Source of the DNA: Rhodococcus sp. BP22
GTDB lineage: Bacteria; Actinomycetota; Actinomycetes; Mycobacteriales; Mycobacteriaceae
DNA length: 64,000 nt
Direction: 5' to 3'
Assembly (NCBI RefSeq): GCF_014281965.1
Contig: NZ_JACFTB010000009.1
Coordinates: forward strand, 62,001-126,000
Part shown: positions 39,652 to 48,434 of the stretch, in pieces
Position numbering within the stretch: position 1 is the first letter of the stretch
Layout: every line of letters begins with the position of its first letter
Notes under the pieces: generated by a model
What the model was told of the DNA's origin: nothing
The model's database searches: none
Seen by the model: only the letters and a program-made list of their open reading frames with translations
Program-made: the position numbers and the translations under genes

Positions 39652-39966
39652 GGGACTACTCCTTCACTTTTCATTGGAAGAGTTGGCCTTCGAGCGGCCA
39701 GACCGACTATCAGTTTCGTGCGGCGGGAGCGACAGGACTTTGATTCATCACTCGGTCCCACCAGCTGTCCAATGGGCTCGGATCGAGCCAGATCACGGAC
39801 TCGATAGTTTCGTCGATTGACATTCGGACTCCAGACTATGGCTACTCGTACACTTCGAGGCGCCAATCTGCTTCAGTGCCACTGTCTCTGATACCCAAGG
39901 CCGTGAGTACGAAACACACGACGACGTGTTTCCGCAGCACTTGTCAGCGTCGCGGCGTCCCTGCGG
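39652..39966. other. intergenic region upstream of the zinc dehydrogenase
   Basis: 315 bp without a supported gene. It carries the dehydrogenase ribosome-binding site at its left end and a perfect hairpin GAAACAC-N8-GTGTTTC at 39911-39932, which lies just beyond the stop of the 47-residue minus-strand ORF and could be its terminator, although no T-tract follows. No other signal seen. Confidence 0.4.
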
Positions 39967-40110
39967 TCAGCTGTCCTTGTCCTCGTTCTCGGCGACTTCC
40001 GGAGCTACTTCCCGAGTAGCCATTCCGCCGGTCTTACCTTCGTCCGTCGGCCCGGGCCGACCGCCTTTGGGCTCGGTGGACTCGGATTCGATGTCGTCGT
40101 CTCTTCTCAT
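39967..40110 (-). CDS. small acidic hypothetical protein (47 residues)
   Basis: Open from ATG at 40110 to TGA at 39967. Composition is strongly acidic and Gly/Pro-rich (starts MRRDDDIESESTEPKGG, ends VAENEDKDS), predicted disordered, with no membrane segment. Ribosome-binding site is weak. It follows the HemK-like gene by 46 bp on the same strand. Codon third positions look coding and the composition is non-random, but the length makes it uncertain. Family not recognised. Confidence 0.42.
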   Translation of the reverse strand: MRRDDDIESESTEPKGGRPGPTDEGKTGGMATREVAPEVAENEDKDS

Positions 40111-40156
40111 GTAGCACCGACTACCCCAGGTCGTGGTGAATCAACCGGGTGTCGAA

Positions 40157-40843
40157 TCAGGAGTCGACTGGGCGACGACCTTCGATGACAATCAGGTTCT
40201 CGCTTCGACATCCCACCTCGATCAAGCCGGCCGCTTCCATCCACGCTGCGCGCTCGTGAAGCACTGGCCCGAAATCGATCGTTCGACGGCGTATCACCTC
40301 GGCATCGAGCCCGGTATCCCTTAGCCGGTCGAGAGATTCCTCTACCCCGCAGAGCTCGGACTGCACCATGATCACTGCTCCACCCGGCACCAGGAGATCG
40401 AACGCGTGCGCGCAGAGGAGATCCAACACGACTCGGCCGCGGTCTCCGGCGTCCCACGCACGGTGCAGACCCACCCCAACCGGAGGACGGGGTGAGGGTA
40501 CGTACGGCGGATTGGAGACTATGACACCGAACTGCGCGTCCTGCTGCGCGTCGGAAAGCGTCCCCACGCGTGCGTCGACGTCGACGCCGTTCGCGTCGGC
40601 ATTCGACAGTGCACAGGCCACGGCCCGGGCAGAAATGTCGTACGCAACTACCTCCCGGGCACCGCGTCGTGCAGCTTCGATCGCGGCGATTCCACTGCCA
40701 GTGCACAGGTCGAGAACCCGGGCGCCAGCGAGTCCGGAGTGCGCAGCAATCTCAGCACACAGGAGGTACGAATCTTCCTGAGGCGCATAAACTCCGTCGT
40801 CGACACTGATGGATGGAAACGAACGCTCTCGTGCAACGGTCAC
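40157..40843 (-). CDS. HemK2/MTQ2-like methyltransferase
   Basis: 228 residues from GTG at 40843 with GGAGG 5 bp upstream; the frame is open to 40933 but without a good site. SAM-binding motif VLDLCTGSGIAAIEAARRG and the NPPY motif (SNPPYVPSP) are present, the latter marking N-methyltransferases that act on glutamine/asparagine or similar planar amides. It is shorter than PrmC and closer to the HemK2 group often found in Actinobacteria. Target unknown. Confidence 0.85.
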   Translation of the reverse strand: MTVARERSFPSISVDDGVYAPQEDSYLLCAEIAAHSGLAGARVLDLCTGSGIAAIEAARRGAREVVAYDISARAVACALSNADANGVDVDARVGTLSDAQQDAQFGVIVSNPPYVPSPRPPVGVGLHRAWDAGDRGRVVLDLLCAHAFDLLVPGGAVIMVQSELCGVEESLDRLRDTGLDAEVIRRRTIDFGPVLHERAAWMEAAGLIEVGCRSENLIVIEGRRPVDS

Positions 40844-40969
40844 CGGCACCTCCGTATTGGTACTGGGGAGTGCCCCACCTTGTCTGCAGGCAAACCCCGT
40901 CCAGCAAGATGGACACCTTGCAGAGGTACCCATCGCCAGAGCGGCCGTATTCGGGTAGTGATATTAGGT

Positions 40970-41410
40970 ATGACATCTGGGACACAACGAACCACTGACG
41001 CCGACGCCGACGCTGTCTGGTCGGTACTGGCCGACGGTTGGAAATACGCTATGTGGGTCGTGGGTGCATCCCGCATCCGCGCAGTCGACAGCACATGGCC
41101 GTCGCAAGGTTCATCGATCCATCACTCGGTGGGCCTGTGGCCGGCGGTACTGGACGACACCACTACCGTCCTCGACTCCTACCCCGGCCGGGAGCTCCAA
41201 CTCCGGGCGCATGCCCTGCCGTTCGGGACCGCTCACATTACTGTTCGATTGCACCCGCAGGCGCGCGGTTGTCGAATCCAGATGATCGAACACGCTGCGA
41301 GCAAACCTTTCAGTCTGCTTCCGGACTCACTCCAGCACGCTGCGGTGCATCCTCGAAACTCGGAGGCCTTGCGCAGGTTGGCGCTGTTGGCCGAGCGCGC
41401 GACCTACTGA
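40970..41410 (+). CDS. SRPBCC-family protein
   Basis: 146 residues from ATG at 40970. START-like pattern: DADAVWSVLADGWKYAMWVV at the N-terminus, a middle strand series (SYPGRELQLRAHALPFGTAH) and a C-terminal amphipathic helix (RNSEALRRLALLAERATY). Such proteins bind or cyclise hydrophobic molecules. It is divergent from the HemK-like gene and unrelated in close sequence to the SRPBCC part of the ligase fusion at 26.5 kb. Confidence 0.75.
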   Translation: MTSGTQRTTDADADAVWSVLADGWKYAMWVVGASRIRAVDSTWPSQGSSIHHSVGLWPAVLDDTTTVLDSYPGRELQLRAHALPFGTAHITVRLHPQARGCRIQMIEHAASKPFSLLPDSLQHAAVHPRNSEALRRLALLAERATY

Positions 41411-41448
41411 CCGTGTTTGGAGGGGCGAATCACTACCGATTTTCTTCG

Positions 41449-42324
41449 TCACCGAATGCGGTCATCGTTCGATCCAACCGCTGGTTCGGGGGCATCATCG
41501 ATGAAGCGGTCACGGCTGCGGATCAACCGAACTACCAAGACGACGATCACCGCGACCATCCCGAAGAGCAAGACCGCCACGTTCGACACCGAATCGGCGA
41601 CATCTCCGATCCACACCTGTAGCGAATACTGACTATCGACACCCATCACACCGCCGATGTTGGCCGTTCCTTCGGTGACAAGGAACATCACTCCGATGGC
41701 AACGAAGAACAGCCCCGATACCAGCGATGTGGTGTGAGTGCGGAGCGGTCCGATACTGAGTTCTCTGCCACGTAGCCACGTTCGCGATCCGAGCGAAAAT
41801 CGGTCCCAGACCAGAGCGAGCGCGAAGAGAGGCACAACCATCCCTGCTGCATACAGCGCCATCAACACGCCGCCGTAGATGGCCTGCCCTCCGGCCACGG
41901 CTACTGTCAGAACCGCGCCGAGCAACGGTCCGGAGCAGAAGCCCGCGAGCCCGTACACAGCGCCGAGTGCGAGCACCGACCCGTTGGACGATATATCGAT
42001 GCGCGCGGCCGCCCGTTGCGCCGATCCCAGTGAAAAACCGCGACCGACGATGACCATTATCCCCAAAGCAATGATTACCAATCCCCCAACCAGCGTGGTG
42101 ATCTCCCGATACCGGGTTAGTGCCGAACCGATGGCACCGACACCGGCTCCGAGTGGTACCAGTACTGCGGCCAGCCCTAAGTAGAAGACCCCAGTCCTTG
42201 CAGCGAGCTTGCCGGCCCCGTCGAAGGCGTATGCGAAGAACGATGGCAGCAGCAACGCCGAACAGGGGCTCACCAATGCCAGCAGGCCACCGAGAAATGC
42301 TCCGAGAAGTCCGATCTGTGACAT
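41449..42324 (-). CDS. CcdA-like thiol-disulfide transport membrane protein
   Basis: 291 residues with six or more helices. Conserved redox cysteines occur in LVSPCSALLLPSFF (near residue 20) and AGFCSGPLLGAVL (near 130), the CcdA/DsbD membrane core. It passes electrons from cytosolic thioredoxin to extracytoplasmic thiol proteins. It starts 6 bp after the DsbA-like gene, so the two form an operon and likely a redox relay. Confidence 0.88.
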   Translation of the reverse strand: MSQIGLLGAFLGGLLALVSPCSALLLPSFFAYAFDGAGKLAARTGVFYLGLAAVLVPLGAGVGAIGSALTRYREITTLVGGLVIIALGIMVIVGRGFSLGSAQRAAARIDISSNGSVLALGAVYGLAGFCSGPLLGAVLTVAVAGGQAIYGGVLMALYAAGMVVPLFALALVWDRFSLGSRTWLRGRELSIGPLRTHTTSLVSGLFFVAIGVMFLVTEGTANIGGVMGVDSQYSLQVWIGDVADSVSNVAVLLFGMVAVIVVLVVRLIRSRDRFIDDAPEPAVGSNDDRIR

Positions 42325-42330
42325 CTGTGT

Positions 42331-43047
42331 CTATGCTCCCGCGGCGGTGTCGATCAGGTCCACGAACTCCGAGAGGGGTTGTGCTCCGAGAACCGGATCG
42401 CCGTTCACCGAGAACGCTGGCGTGGCTGGGATTCCCAACGATCGAGCCTCGTCGGAGTCAGCATTGATGGCGACGTCGAACTCCGTCCCGGTCGCGTCTG
42501 CGGTGAAGCGTGCCAGGTCTGGAATTCCGGCCTGCTGCGCAAAGGATTCGAGTGCGGTGATAGTGAGGTCCGCATGCCCGGTCGCGGGTGCATCGGCATA
42601 GACCGCATGAGTGAACTCCCAAAACTTCTCTTGTGCAGCGGCAGCGCGACCAGCACGGGCCGCATCGAAAGACTGCTTCCCGAAAATCGGAAGATCGCGC
42701 CACTCGATACGTAGCGTGCCGTCCTCGACATACCGATCGACCAGTTGCGGTTCGGTTTCAAGACTGAATTGCGCGCAGAACGGGCATCGAAAATCTGAGA
42801 ACGCGACCATCACCACTGGAGCATCGATCGCACCCAAGGCCATCGGATCACTGGGAGTGCGTCGAGCGAGATCCCCGAGTGGTCCAGTCTCCGGCGCCGC
42901 GTTCGATCGCACGCTTTGCGCTGACTCCAACTGATCGTTGCCACGTGTGCCCGCTACGAGAACTCCGACGAGGACAGCGGCGACCAGCACTGCAATGCCG
43001 AGCAACCACGCATCTCTACGGCGAGTGGATCGGGATGTCGATGTCAT
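42331..43047 (-). CDS. membrane-anchored DsbA-family thioredoxin-like protein
   Basis: 238 residues. N-terminal anchor helix (about 12-33), then a thioredoxin fold with the active site CPFC (Cys88, Cys91) in FSDFRCPFCAQF and the cis-Pro loop GIPATPAFSVNG. This type (relatives of DsbG/BdbD in Actinobacteria) oxidises or isomerises secreted proteins. Together with CcdA downstream it may work in the reducing direction. Divergent from the CPVC membrane protein. Confidence 0.88.
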   Translation of the reverse strand: MTSTSRSTRRRDAWLLGIAVLVAAVLVGVLVAGTRGNDQLESAQSVRSNAAPETGPLGDLARRTPSDPMALGAIDAPVVMVAFSDFRCPFCAQFSLETEPQLVDRYVEDGTLRIEWRDLPIFGKQSFDAARAGRAAAAQEKFWEFTHAVYADAPATGHADLTITALESFAQQAGIPDLARFTADATGTEFDVAINADSDEARSLGIPATPAFSVNGDPVLGAQPLSEFVDLIDTAAGA

Positions 43048-43091
43048 GCATTGCCTTTCGTCAAACAGCGGTCCGGCTCGGATACCTATCC

Positions 43092-43101
43092 GGGTATACC
43101 C
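43092..43101. promoter_or_regulatory. GGGTATACCC palindrome in the DsbA divergent promoter
   Basis: A perfect 10-bp palindrome in the 104-bp gap between dsbA-like (start 43047) and the CPVC membrane protein (43152). Near it lies GGATACCTATCC. TACC/GGTA-type sites are used by CsoR/ArsR-like metal or sulfide sensors; this is a guess. Confidence 0.35.
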
Positions 43102-43151
43102 TCAGAGGGACACCATACCCATCAACTACAACCGGTAGGAGACGCCTCTAC

Positions 43152-43670
43152 ATGTCCGAGTCGATTACCCATGGCCTTCCCTCCAGCGGTATGGCAACTG
43201 CTTTTCCGAAGGACCCCGCCGGTCCGACGGGTGCCCGGAAATGGAGTATTCGGCTTGTGCACGGCGCACTCGCTGGAATGATCACCCTGGTTGTGGTTGG
43301 TATCCCCACCGACATCATCGATACTCCGGTGTTCGGTCGCGAAGTGCCGGTGCGAATATGGGAGCTTCCGGTGCTGCTCGCCACCGCACTGTTGACAGCC
43401 GCCTGGTTCGGTATCGACAAACCTGCATCCCAAGCCGACCGCACCAGCACTCCGGCCGCGCTCGCGGTCGTATCGACTTTCTTCGCAGTCGGCTGCCCGG
43501 TGTGCAACAAACTCGTACTACTCGCGCTCGGAACCTCGGGCGCGCTGGGATTGTGGGCACCGATACAGCCGATCCTTGCGGGCGTGTCGCTGACGATGCT
43601 CGCTGGTGCCGTCGTCTACCGATGGCGTAAACGTGACTGCACCGCCGCGTCCTGCGGTGCTCGGCAGTGA
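43152..43670 (+). CDS. membrane protein with CPVC motif, thiol-redox or metal-related
   Basis: 172 residues from ATG at 43152 (GGAG 10 bp upstream). Four hydrophobic segments; the third contains FFAVGCPVCNKLVLLALGTS, a CxxC inside or at the edge of a helix, and the tail has CTAASC. I do not recognise the family. Its divergent neighbours are a DsbA-like and a CcdA-like protein, so a shared thiol-redox or metal-handling role is likely. The motif resembles a membrane CxxC redox centre but could equally bind Cu or Hg. Confidence 0.7.
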   Translation: MSESITHGLPSSGMATAFPKDPAGPTGARKWSIRLVHGALAGMITLVVVGIPTDIIDTPVFGREVPVRIWELPVLLATALLTAAWFGIDKPASQADRTSTPAALAVVSTFFAVGCPVCNKLVLLALGTSGALGLWAPIQPILAGVSLTMLAGAVVYRWRKRDCTAASCGARQ

Positions 43671-43786
43671 ATTCGTCGGAGTGTTCGACACTGCGACCAC
43701 GCCGAGTTCAGTGACCGTACCGATGCTCGGTGACGCTGAGACACCGCGTTCGAAGTGATGCCTCGTTTTCGACGTCCTCACACAGA

Positions 43787-43984
43787 TCAGGGTCTGGGCA
43801 CCGCCGCGGACTTCGGAAGGGTGAACCAATTCGGCATCCCGCGGCGCAGCGTTGCCGGCCCGTCGATGGTCAGGTCGCCGGACTCGAGCGTGTCTCGACA
43901 ACCCCGGCTACAGCGAGTTGTTGGAGGCGTTTCGACAGCAGGGTGGGTGACATTCGGGTTAGTCCGCGTCGCACATAGTGTCCC
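43787..43984 (-). pseudogene. remnant of an HxlR-family regulator
   Basis: On the minus strand the peptide RRGLTRMSPTLLSKRLQQLA then VAGVVETR is the recognition part of an HxlR winged helix. About ten bases later, in another frame, comes ESGDLTIDGPATLRRGMPNW followed by FTLPKSAAVPRP and a stop, which matches the C-terminal end of the long HxlR subgroup (about 220 residues). Both the N-terminal start and the middle ~110 residues are missing. This is therefore a deletion derivative, not a gene. It is divergent from a methyltransferase gene that is also broken. Confidence 0.65.
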
Positions 43985-44067
43985 CGGTACAGATCCTGTA
44001 CTGGATAAGCGCAGCTCACATTCTTACTCTTCGACCCATAGCCAATCAACGTCGAAGGAGCGGGACA

Positions 44068-44774
44068 ATGACCGACCCCACAGAATTTGTCGATGCCGAC
44101 CGTGCGCTGAAGGCGGCGCACAGAACCATGTGGGGGCTGGGAAACTATCCTGCCGTCGCTGCCGAAGTAGTTCGAGAACTCGGGCCGACACTCGTGCGTG
44201 CGTGCGGGGTCGAGGCCGGTCAGCGAGTGCTCGACGTCGCAGCGGGATCAGGGTGACGCCGAGGCTCTTCCGTTCGCGGACAACGAGTTCGACATCGTAA
44301 TGTCGTGTGTCGGCGTCATGTTCGCCCCGCATCATCAGCAGTCTGCGGACGAGCTCGTACGCGTCTGCCGGGACGGTGGAACGATCGGGCTCATCAATTG
44401 GACGCCAGACGGCTTCATCGGGAAGATTTTTTCGGCGATGAAGCCGTATGCCGCTCCCCCCACCTCCCGGCGCACAGCCGCCACCCTTGTGGGGCGACGA
44501 GCCGCACGTCCGCGGTCTGTTCGGAGTTCGGGTCCGCGAATTGACCGCTGAGGCGAGAACACTGACCGTCGACACGTTCGCCCGGCCGGAGGACTTCGTG
44601 CACTACTTCAAAAAGAACTACGGTCCGACGATCGCGGTGTACCGGCGGATCGCGGACGATCATGCCGCAATCGCAGTTCTGGACGGCTCACTGATCGAGC
44701 TGGCCGGCCAATTCTACGAAGGGAAAGCAATGAAATGGGAGTACCTGATCGTGACCGCGAAAGTCCGCCGCTGA
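44068..44774 (+). pseudogene. class I SAM-dependent methyltransferase, frameshifted and internally deleted
   Basis: Good start (GGAGCGGGACA then ATG at 44068) and N-terminus up to VLDVAAGSG, where the frame stops at 44256. Homology resumes in another frame at GDAEALPFADNEFDIVMSCV, so about 35 codons of the SAM fold are missing at the junction. A second shift, near the C-run at about 44455-44463, moves the rest (LWGDEPHVRGLFGVRVREL to AKVRR) to the third frame, ending at 44774. The second lesion is a one-base change and could be a sequencing error; the first cannot. Non-functional as it stands. Confidence 0.8.
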
Positions 44775-44788
44775 GGAAATAGAATTCC

Positions 44789-46282
44789 TCAGCCTCCATT
44801 GGCCGCGCTTTGGCCGGCACGACGGCCGAAGAAGCTGCCGTCCCCGAGCGACGCCCCGCTGGCGTAACCGCCCGCGCAGACACCTGCGGTGCAGCGACCT
44901 GCAGCGAAAAGGCCAGGGATCGGTTCGCCGGAGACGTGGAGCACCTCGGAGGCTGTAGTCGTCCGCAGTCCGCCCAGGGTGAACCCGCCCGTCATGCCGC
45001 GGAGGTCGATCGCAGCAATCGGAGTGCCTATGGGCTTGACCCATTCGGTCTTCTTACCCAGTAAGGGATCCTCACCGTTCACGGCATGACGGTTGTACAG
45101 CTCGACTGTCGACTGCAGAGCGCCTGCAGGCAATCCCATGTCGGACTCCAGCTCTTCCACCGTCTCGGCGACCCAGGTGGGTTGGCGCCGAAGCTGCGGA
45201 GTCGAAGTCTGCGTAGTCAACGCGACCTCGTATGCGGCCTCGTCGATGACGAGGAACGCCTCGTTGTGATTTTCGAACAGAACAGCCTGTCCTACCCGGC
45301 CGGGGTAGGTGTCCTCGTTGATGAAACGCTGGCCACGTCCGTTGACCAATATTCCACGGATGAACATTTGTGGGTCACTGAAGAATGCGACCTCAGCGGC
45401 ATCCATGTGCGCGAGGTCGGCACCGAGCGCCTGCGCCATTCGGATTGCGCGTCCATCGTGCTCTTCGATCGACGCGGCCGGACGATTGATCAACCTGGGT
45501 GCATACGACTCGACCATCGTCTTGTTGTAGGCAAAACTCCCGGTGGCCAGCACCACTCCGGTACGTGCGCGGATTGAAACGTTCTTGCCGTACTGCTTGG
45601 CTTGGACGCCGACAACCCGTCCGTCGGTATCGACGATCAGTGACTGAACCCGCATGTCGTACTCGGACCTGACTCCGAGTGCTGCAGCTCTGTCGGTCAG
45701 TGGCTTCATCAGCATGTATCCGCCGCCCTTTTCGGAGCTGACGTGCTTGTCTTTCATCTGGGGGACGTGCCCTCGCGGCGCCGGCGGAATGACGGAACTG
45801 AAAGGTGCCGCGTTTTCCCCTCCGGTGTACTGCAGACCGTCATCGTCTGGGGGCTCCCAGCCCGGTTCGCCCCAGAAACTCTCTTTGAACGGAACTCCGC
45901 AGTCATCGGCCAGCCAGTGATAGTGGTCGACGCTTTCCTCGCAATAGACGTCGATCTTGGCCTCGTCGACACCGGGCCCCAAGGCTGCCTTCATAAAGGC
46001 CTTCATGTTGTCGACGGTGTCGTCGAATCCGCAGGCCTTTTGCAACGGTGTACCGCCACCCATGTAGATGAAGCCACCGGCCATCGCGGCCGCGCCACCC
46101 CATCCACCGGTGCGCTCGAGCACCAGGACATCGGCACCTGCCTGTGCCGCTCCGACGGCGGCCGCGGCTCCGGCAACGCCGAATCCAGCGACAACAACGT
46201 CGGCTTCGTAATTCCATTCCGCCACCTGGGCTTCGGGGATGGGCTGGATCGGACTCTGGGTGTTCGATTCGGTGCTCGTCAC
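44789..46282 (-). CDS. FAD-dependent dehydrogenase, ketosteroid-dehydrogenase/fumarate-reductase-like
   Basis: 497 residues from GTG at 46282; the frame is open further upstream, but that part crosses the promoter of the divergent gene and has no domain. FAD motif VVVAGFGVAGAAAAVGAAQA near residue 25, second FAD site GLFAAGRCTAGVCAGGYASG near the C-terminus. The fold is that of flavoprotein alpha subunits of fumarate reductases and 3-ketosteroid delta-1-dehydrogenases. It probably dehydrogenates a steroid-, terpenoid- or enone-type ring. Divergent from the old yellow enzyme gene. Confidence 0.85.
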   Translation of the reverse strand: MTSTESNTQSPIQPIPEAQVAEWNYEADVVVAGFGVAGAAAAVGAAQAGADVLVLERTGGWGGAAAMAGGFIYMGGGTPLQKACGFDDTVDNMKAFMKAALGPGVDEAKIDVYCEESVDHYHWLADDCGVPFKESFWGEPGWEPPDDDGLQYTGGENAAPFSSVIPPAPRGHVPQMKDKHVSSEKGGGYMLMKPLTDRAAALGVRSEYDMRVQSLIVDTDGRVVGVQAKQYGKNVSIRARTGVVLATGSFAYNKTMVESYAPRLINRPAASIEEHDGRAIRMAQALGADLAHMDAAEVAFFSDPQMFIRGILVNGRGQRFINEDTYPGRVGQAVLFENHNEAFLVIDEAAYEVALTTQTSTPQLRRQPTWVAETVEELESDMGLPAGALQSTVELYNRHAVNGEDPLLGKKTEWVKPIGTPIAAIDLRGMTGGFTLGGLRTTTASEVLHVSGEPIPGLFAAGRCTAGVCAGGYASGASLGDGSFFGRRAGQSAANGG

Positions 46283-46503
46283 GAGATTCAGTACAGTCGA
46301 AAGACCACTGGAAAGTGTGGAGCCTCCCGGTGACTGGGACTGTGCGCCAGGTTGGAGAGCTGACACCTCGGCAAATCGATTTCTCGATGCTGTTGAACGC
46401 GTGATGATCGTCTCGGATCGGAATAGCTCACCACCCTCGAAGGTTGGCGACTGTAAGTAAATGGAACTAAGAAGCAGTCTCGCCAACGAAAAGAGCCGAA
46501 CCC

Positions 46504-47577
46504 GTGAAGTTGTTTTCCCCATTGACATTAGGTGAACTGAAGCTCGCTAACAGGCTGGTGATGGCTCCGCTGACCCGCGTGCGATCGGGACGAGACGGGA
46601 TTCCCGGCCCCCTGGTGGTCGAGCATTACAAGCAGCGTTCCTCGCTCGGTCTCATCGTGACCGAGGGGACTTATCCGAGCCACGCAGGGCAGGGCTTCCC
46701 TGGTCAGCCCGGGCTCGTCACGCCCGAGCAGATCGCTGGATGGCGCAACGTTGCGGACGCAGTGCACTCCGAAGGTGGGCTGATCGTGTCCCAGATCATG
46801 CACGCCGGCCGGGTGACACACGAGGGAACGACCGGCGGCCGTGAGGTAGTGGGGCCGAGTGCCATTGCCATCGAAGGCGAAACCCGCACCTACGACGGCA
46901 AGAAGTCCTACCCTGTGCCGCGCGCACTGCGAACCGATGAACTGCCCTCGGTTATTGCGGAGTTCGTGCAAGCGTCGAAGAATGCGATCGCGGCTGGGAT
47001 GGACGGCGTCGAGATTCACAGTGCAAATGGCTATTTGCTCCACGAGTTCCTGTCACCCGCGTCCAATCGACGTGACGATTCCTATGGCGGATCACCGGAG
47101 AACAGAACCCGCTTCGTAGCTGAAGTCGTCGAGGCAGTTGTCGAAGCAGTGGGCGCAGGCCGAGTCGGAATCCGTATCTCTCCCGAACACAACATCCAGG
47201 ATGCCTACGAGAAGGACGCCGACGACGTGCGGGCGACCTACCTGGCGCTCATCGATCGGATTGCGCCCCTCGGTCTCTCGTATCTCAGTATCCTGCACAA
47301 GAATCCGGCCGGGGAACTCGTCCAGAGTCTGAAGCAGGCATTCGGTGGTCCGACGCTCGTCAACAGTGGATTCGGCGAGATCACCAGCCGTGATGAAGCG
47401 CTGTCCCTTTTGGCCGATGGTATCGGCGACGCCGTGGTTGTCGGACGGCCCGCCATCGCCAATCCTGATCTTGCATACCGTTGGCGGGAAAATCTGCCTT
47501 TGAATACCCCCAACCCGAGCACCTTCTATTCCGGTGGCGCAGAGGGTTACACGGACTACCCCGCATTGCAGCACTGA
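46504..47577 (+). CDS. old yellow enzyme-type alkene reductase
   Basis: 357 residues from GTG. FMN-barrel with the N-terminal LFSPLTLGELKLANRLVMAP, the substrate-binding pair in IHSANGYLLHEFLSP (His/Asn) and RVGIRISPEHN. NADPH-dependent reduction of activated C=C bonds (enones, maleimides, nitroesters) is expected. Followed by a strong terminator. With the FAD enzyme, SDR and enoyl-CoA hydratase around it, it suggests a catabolic island for a cyclic enone or terpenoid. Confidence 0.93.
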   Translation: MKLFSPLTLGELKLANRLVMAPLTRVRSGRDGIPGPLVVEHYKQRSSLGLIVTEGTYPSHAGQGFPGQPGLVTPEQIAGWRNVADAVHSEGGLIVSQIMHAGRVTHEGTTGGREVVGPSAIAIEGETRTYDGKKSYPVPRALRTDELPSVIAEFVQASKNAIAAGMDGVEIHSANGYLLHEFLSPASNRRDDSYGGSPENRTRFVAEVVEAVVEAVGAGRVGIRISPEHNIQDAYEKDADDVRATYLALIDRIAPLGLSYLSILHKNPAGELVQSLKQAFGGPTLVNSGFGEITSRDEALSLLADGIGDAVVVGRPAIANPDLAYRWRENLPLNTPNPSTFYSGGAEGYTDYPALQH

Positions 47578-47592
47578 CGCCACGTCGCTTAC

Positions 47593-47631
47593 GGCCCGCA
47601 CCCGAAGAATGGGTGCGGGCCTTTGCGTTTC
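47593..47631 (+). terminator. rho-independent terminator after the alkene reductase
   Basis: GGCCCGCACCC (47593-47603), a 7-base loop and GGGTGCGGGCC (47611-47621) form a perfect 11-bp stem followed by a T-rich run (TTTGCGTTT). It acts in the + direction; no T-tract follows on the other strand. Confidence 0.85.
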
Positions 47632-47666
47632 AAGGCGGCGGGCTCAACGTAGGTTGAACACTGGCG

Positions 47667-48434
47667 TCACCAGCGGGACTGACCGCCGTCCAACGGGATG
47701 ACAGCGCCGCTCAGATAGCGTGAGGAATCCGAGGCCAAAAAGGCAACTGCTTGACCGATGTCGCGTTCAGGATCGCCGATACGCCCCATTGGGATCGTCC
47801 GAACGAACTCTTCGGCTTCCTCCGGATTGTTTTCGATCCACCACTCGAGTGCTGGCGTAAGTGCATGCGGGGCAACGCAATGCGCACGGATTCCTTCATG
47901 TCCCCATTCACTGGAGGCGGTCCGAGTCAGCACCCGCATGGCTTCCTTGGTGGCGGCGTAGACCCCGAATCCTGATGTGTCCCAACGAACTGCAGACGAA
48001 GTGATCATCGTGATTATGACTCCCCCACCCCGCTCGACCATCGATGGGTGGACGGCTCGCATCAGACGCAGTACCGCACGTGGTCCTGTTCTCAGGGCGT
48101 AGTCGAAAAAGTCGTCGCCGGATTCGTCGAGGGGTACCGGGAAGGCGGAGTTCGCGTTGTTGACCAGAATGTCGACGCCCCCGAAGGTCTCCAATGCTGC
48201 GCTCACAGCAGCCTCGCAGGCACCGTCCGAGGCGATGTCCACCTCGTAGACTGCGACGTCTGCTGCCGAGGTCACCTGAGCAATCTCTTCGGCTACAGCC
48301 TCGAGTTTCGAGCGTGTACGGCCGACGAGGAAGCACTTAGCCCCCGCGCGCGCGAACTCCAGCGCGACGCCCCGTCCGATGCCCTGGCCGCCGCCGGTGA
48401 TCAAAGCGACCTTGCCGGTGAGGTTTTCGGTCAC
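47667..48434 (-). CDS. short-chain dehydrogenase/reductase
   Basis: 255 residues from the GTG at 48434, which overlaps the upstream NTF2-like stop by 4 bp (GTGA); an ATG eight codons earlier is possible. Cofactor motif TGGGQGIGRG, NNANS, catalytic Ser in ITSSAVRWD and YAATK. The residue after the second strand (VGRTRSK) favours NADP(H). Co-translated with the NTF2-like protein, so probably acts on the same substrate. Confidence 0.92.
   Translation of the reverse strand: MTENLTGKVALITGGGQGIGRGVALEFARAGAKCFLVGRTRSKLEAVAEEIAQVTSAADVAVYEVDIASDGACEAAVSAALETFGGVDILVNNANSAFPVPLDESGDDFFDYALRTGPRAVLRLMRAVHPSMVERGGGVIITMITSSAVRWDTSGFGVYAATKEAMRVLTRTASSEWGHEGIRAHCVAPHALTPALEWWIENNPEEAEEFVRTIPMGRIGDPERDIGQAVAFLASDSSRYLSGAVIPLDGGQSRW

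Noticed and set aside
39911..39932. GAAACAC/GTGTTTC hairpin as a terminator
   Set aside because: The stem is perfect but no T-tract follows on either strand, so it is mentioned only as part of the intergenic region.
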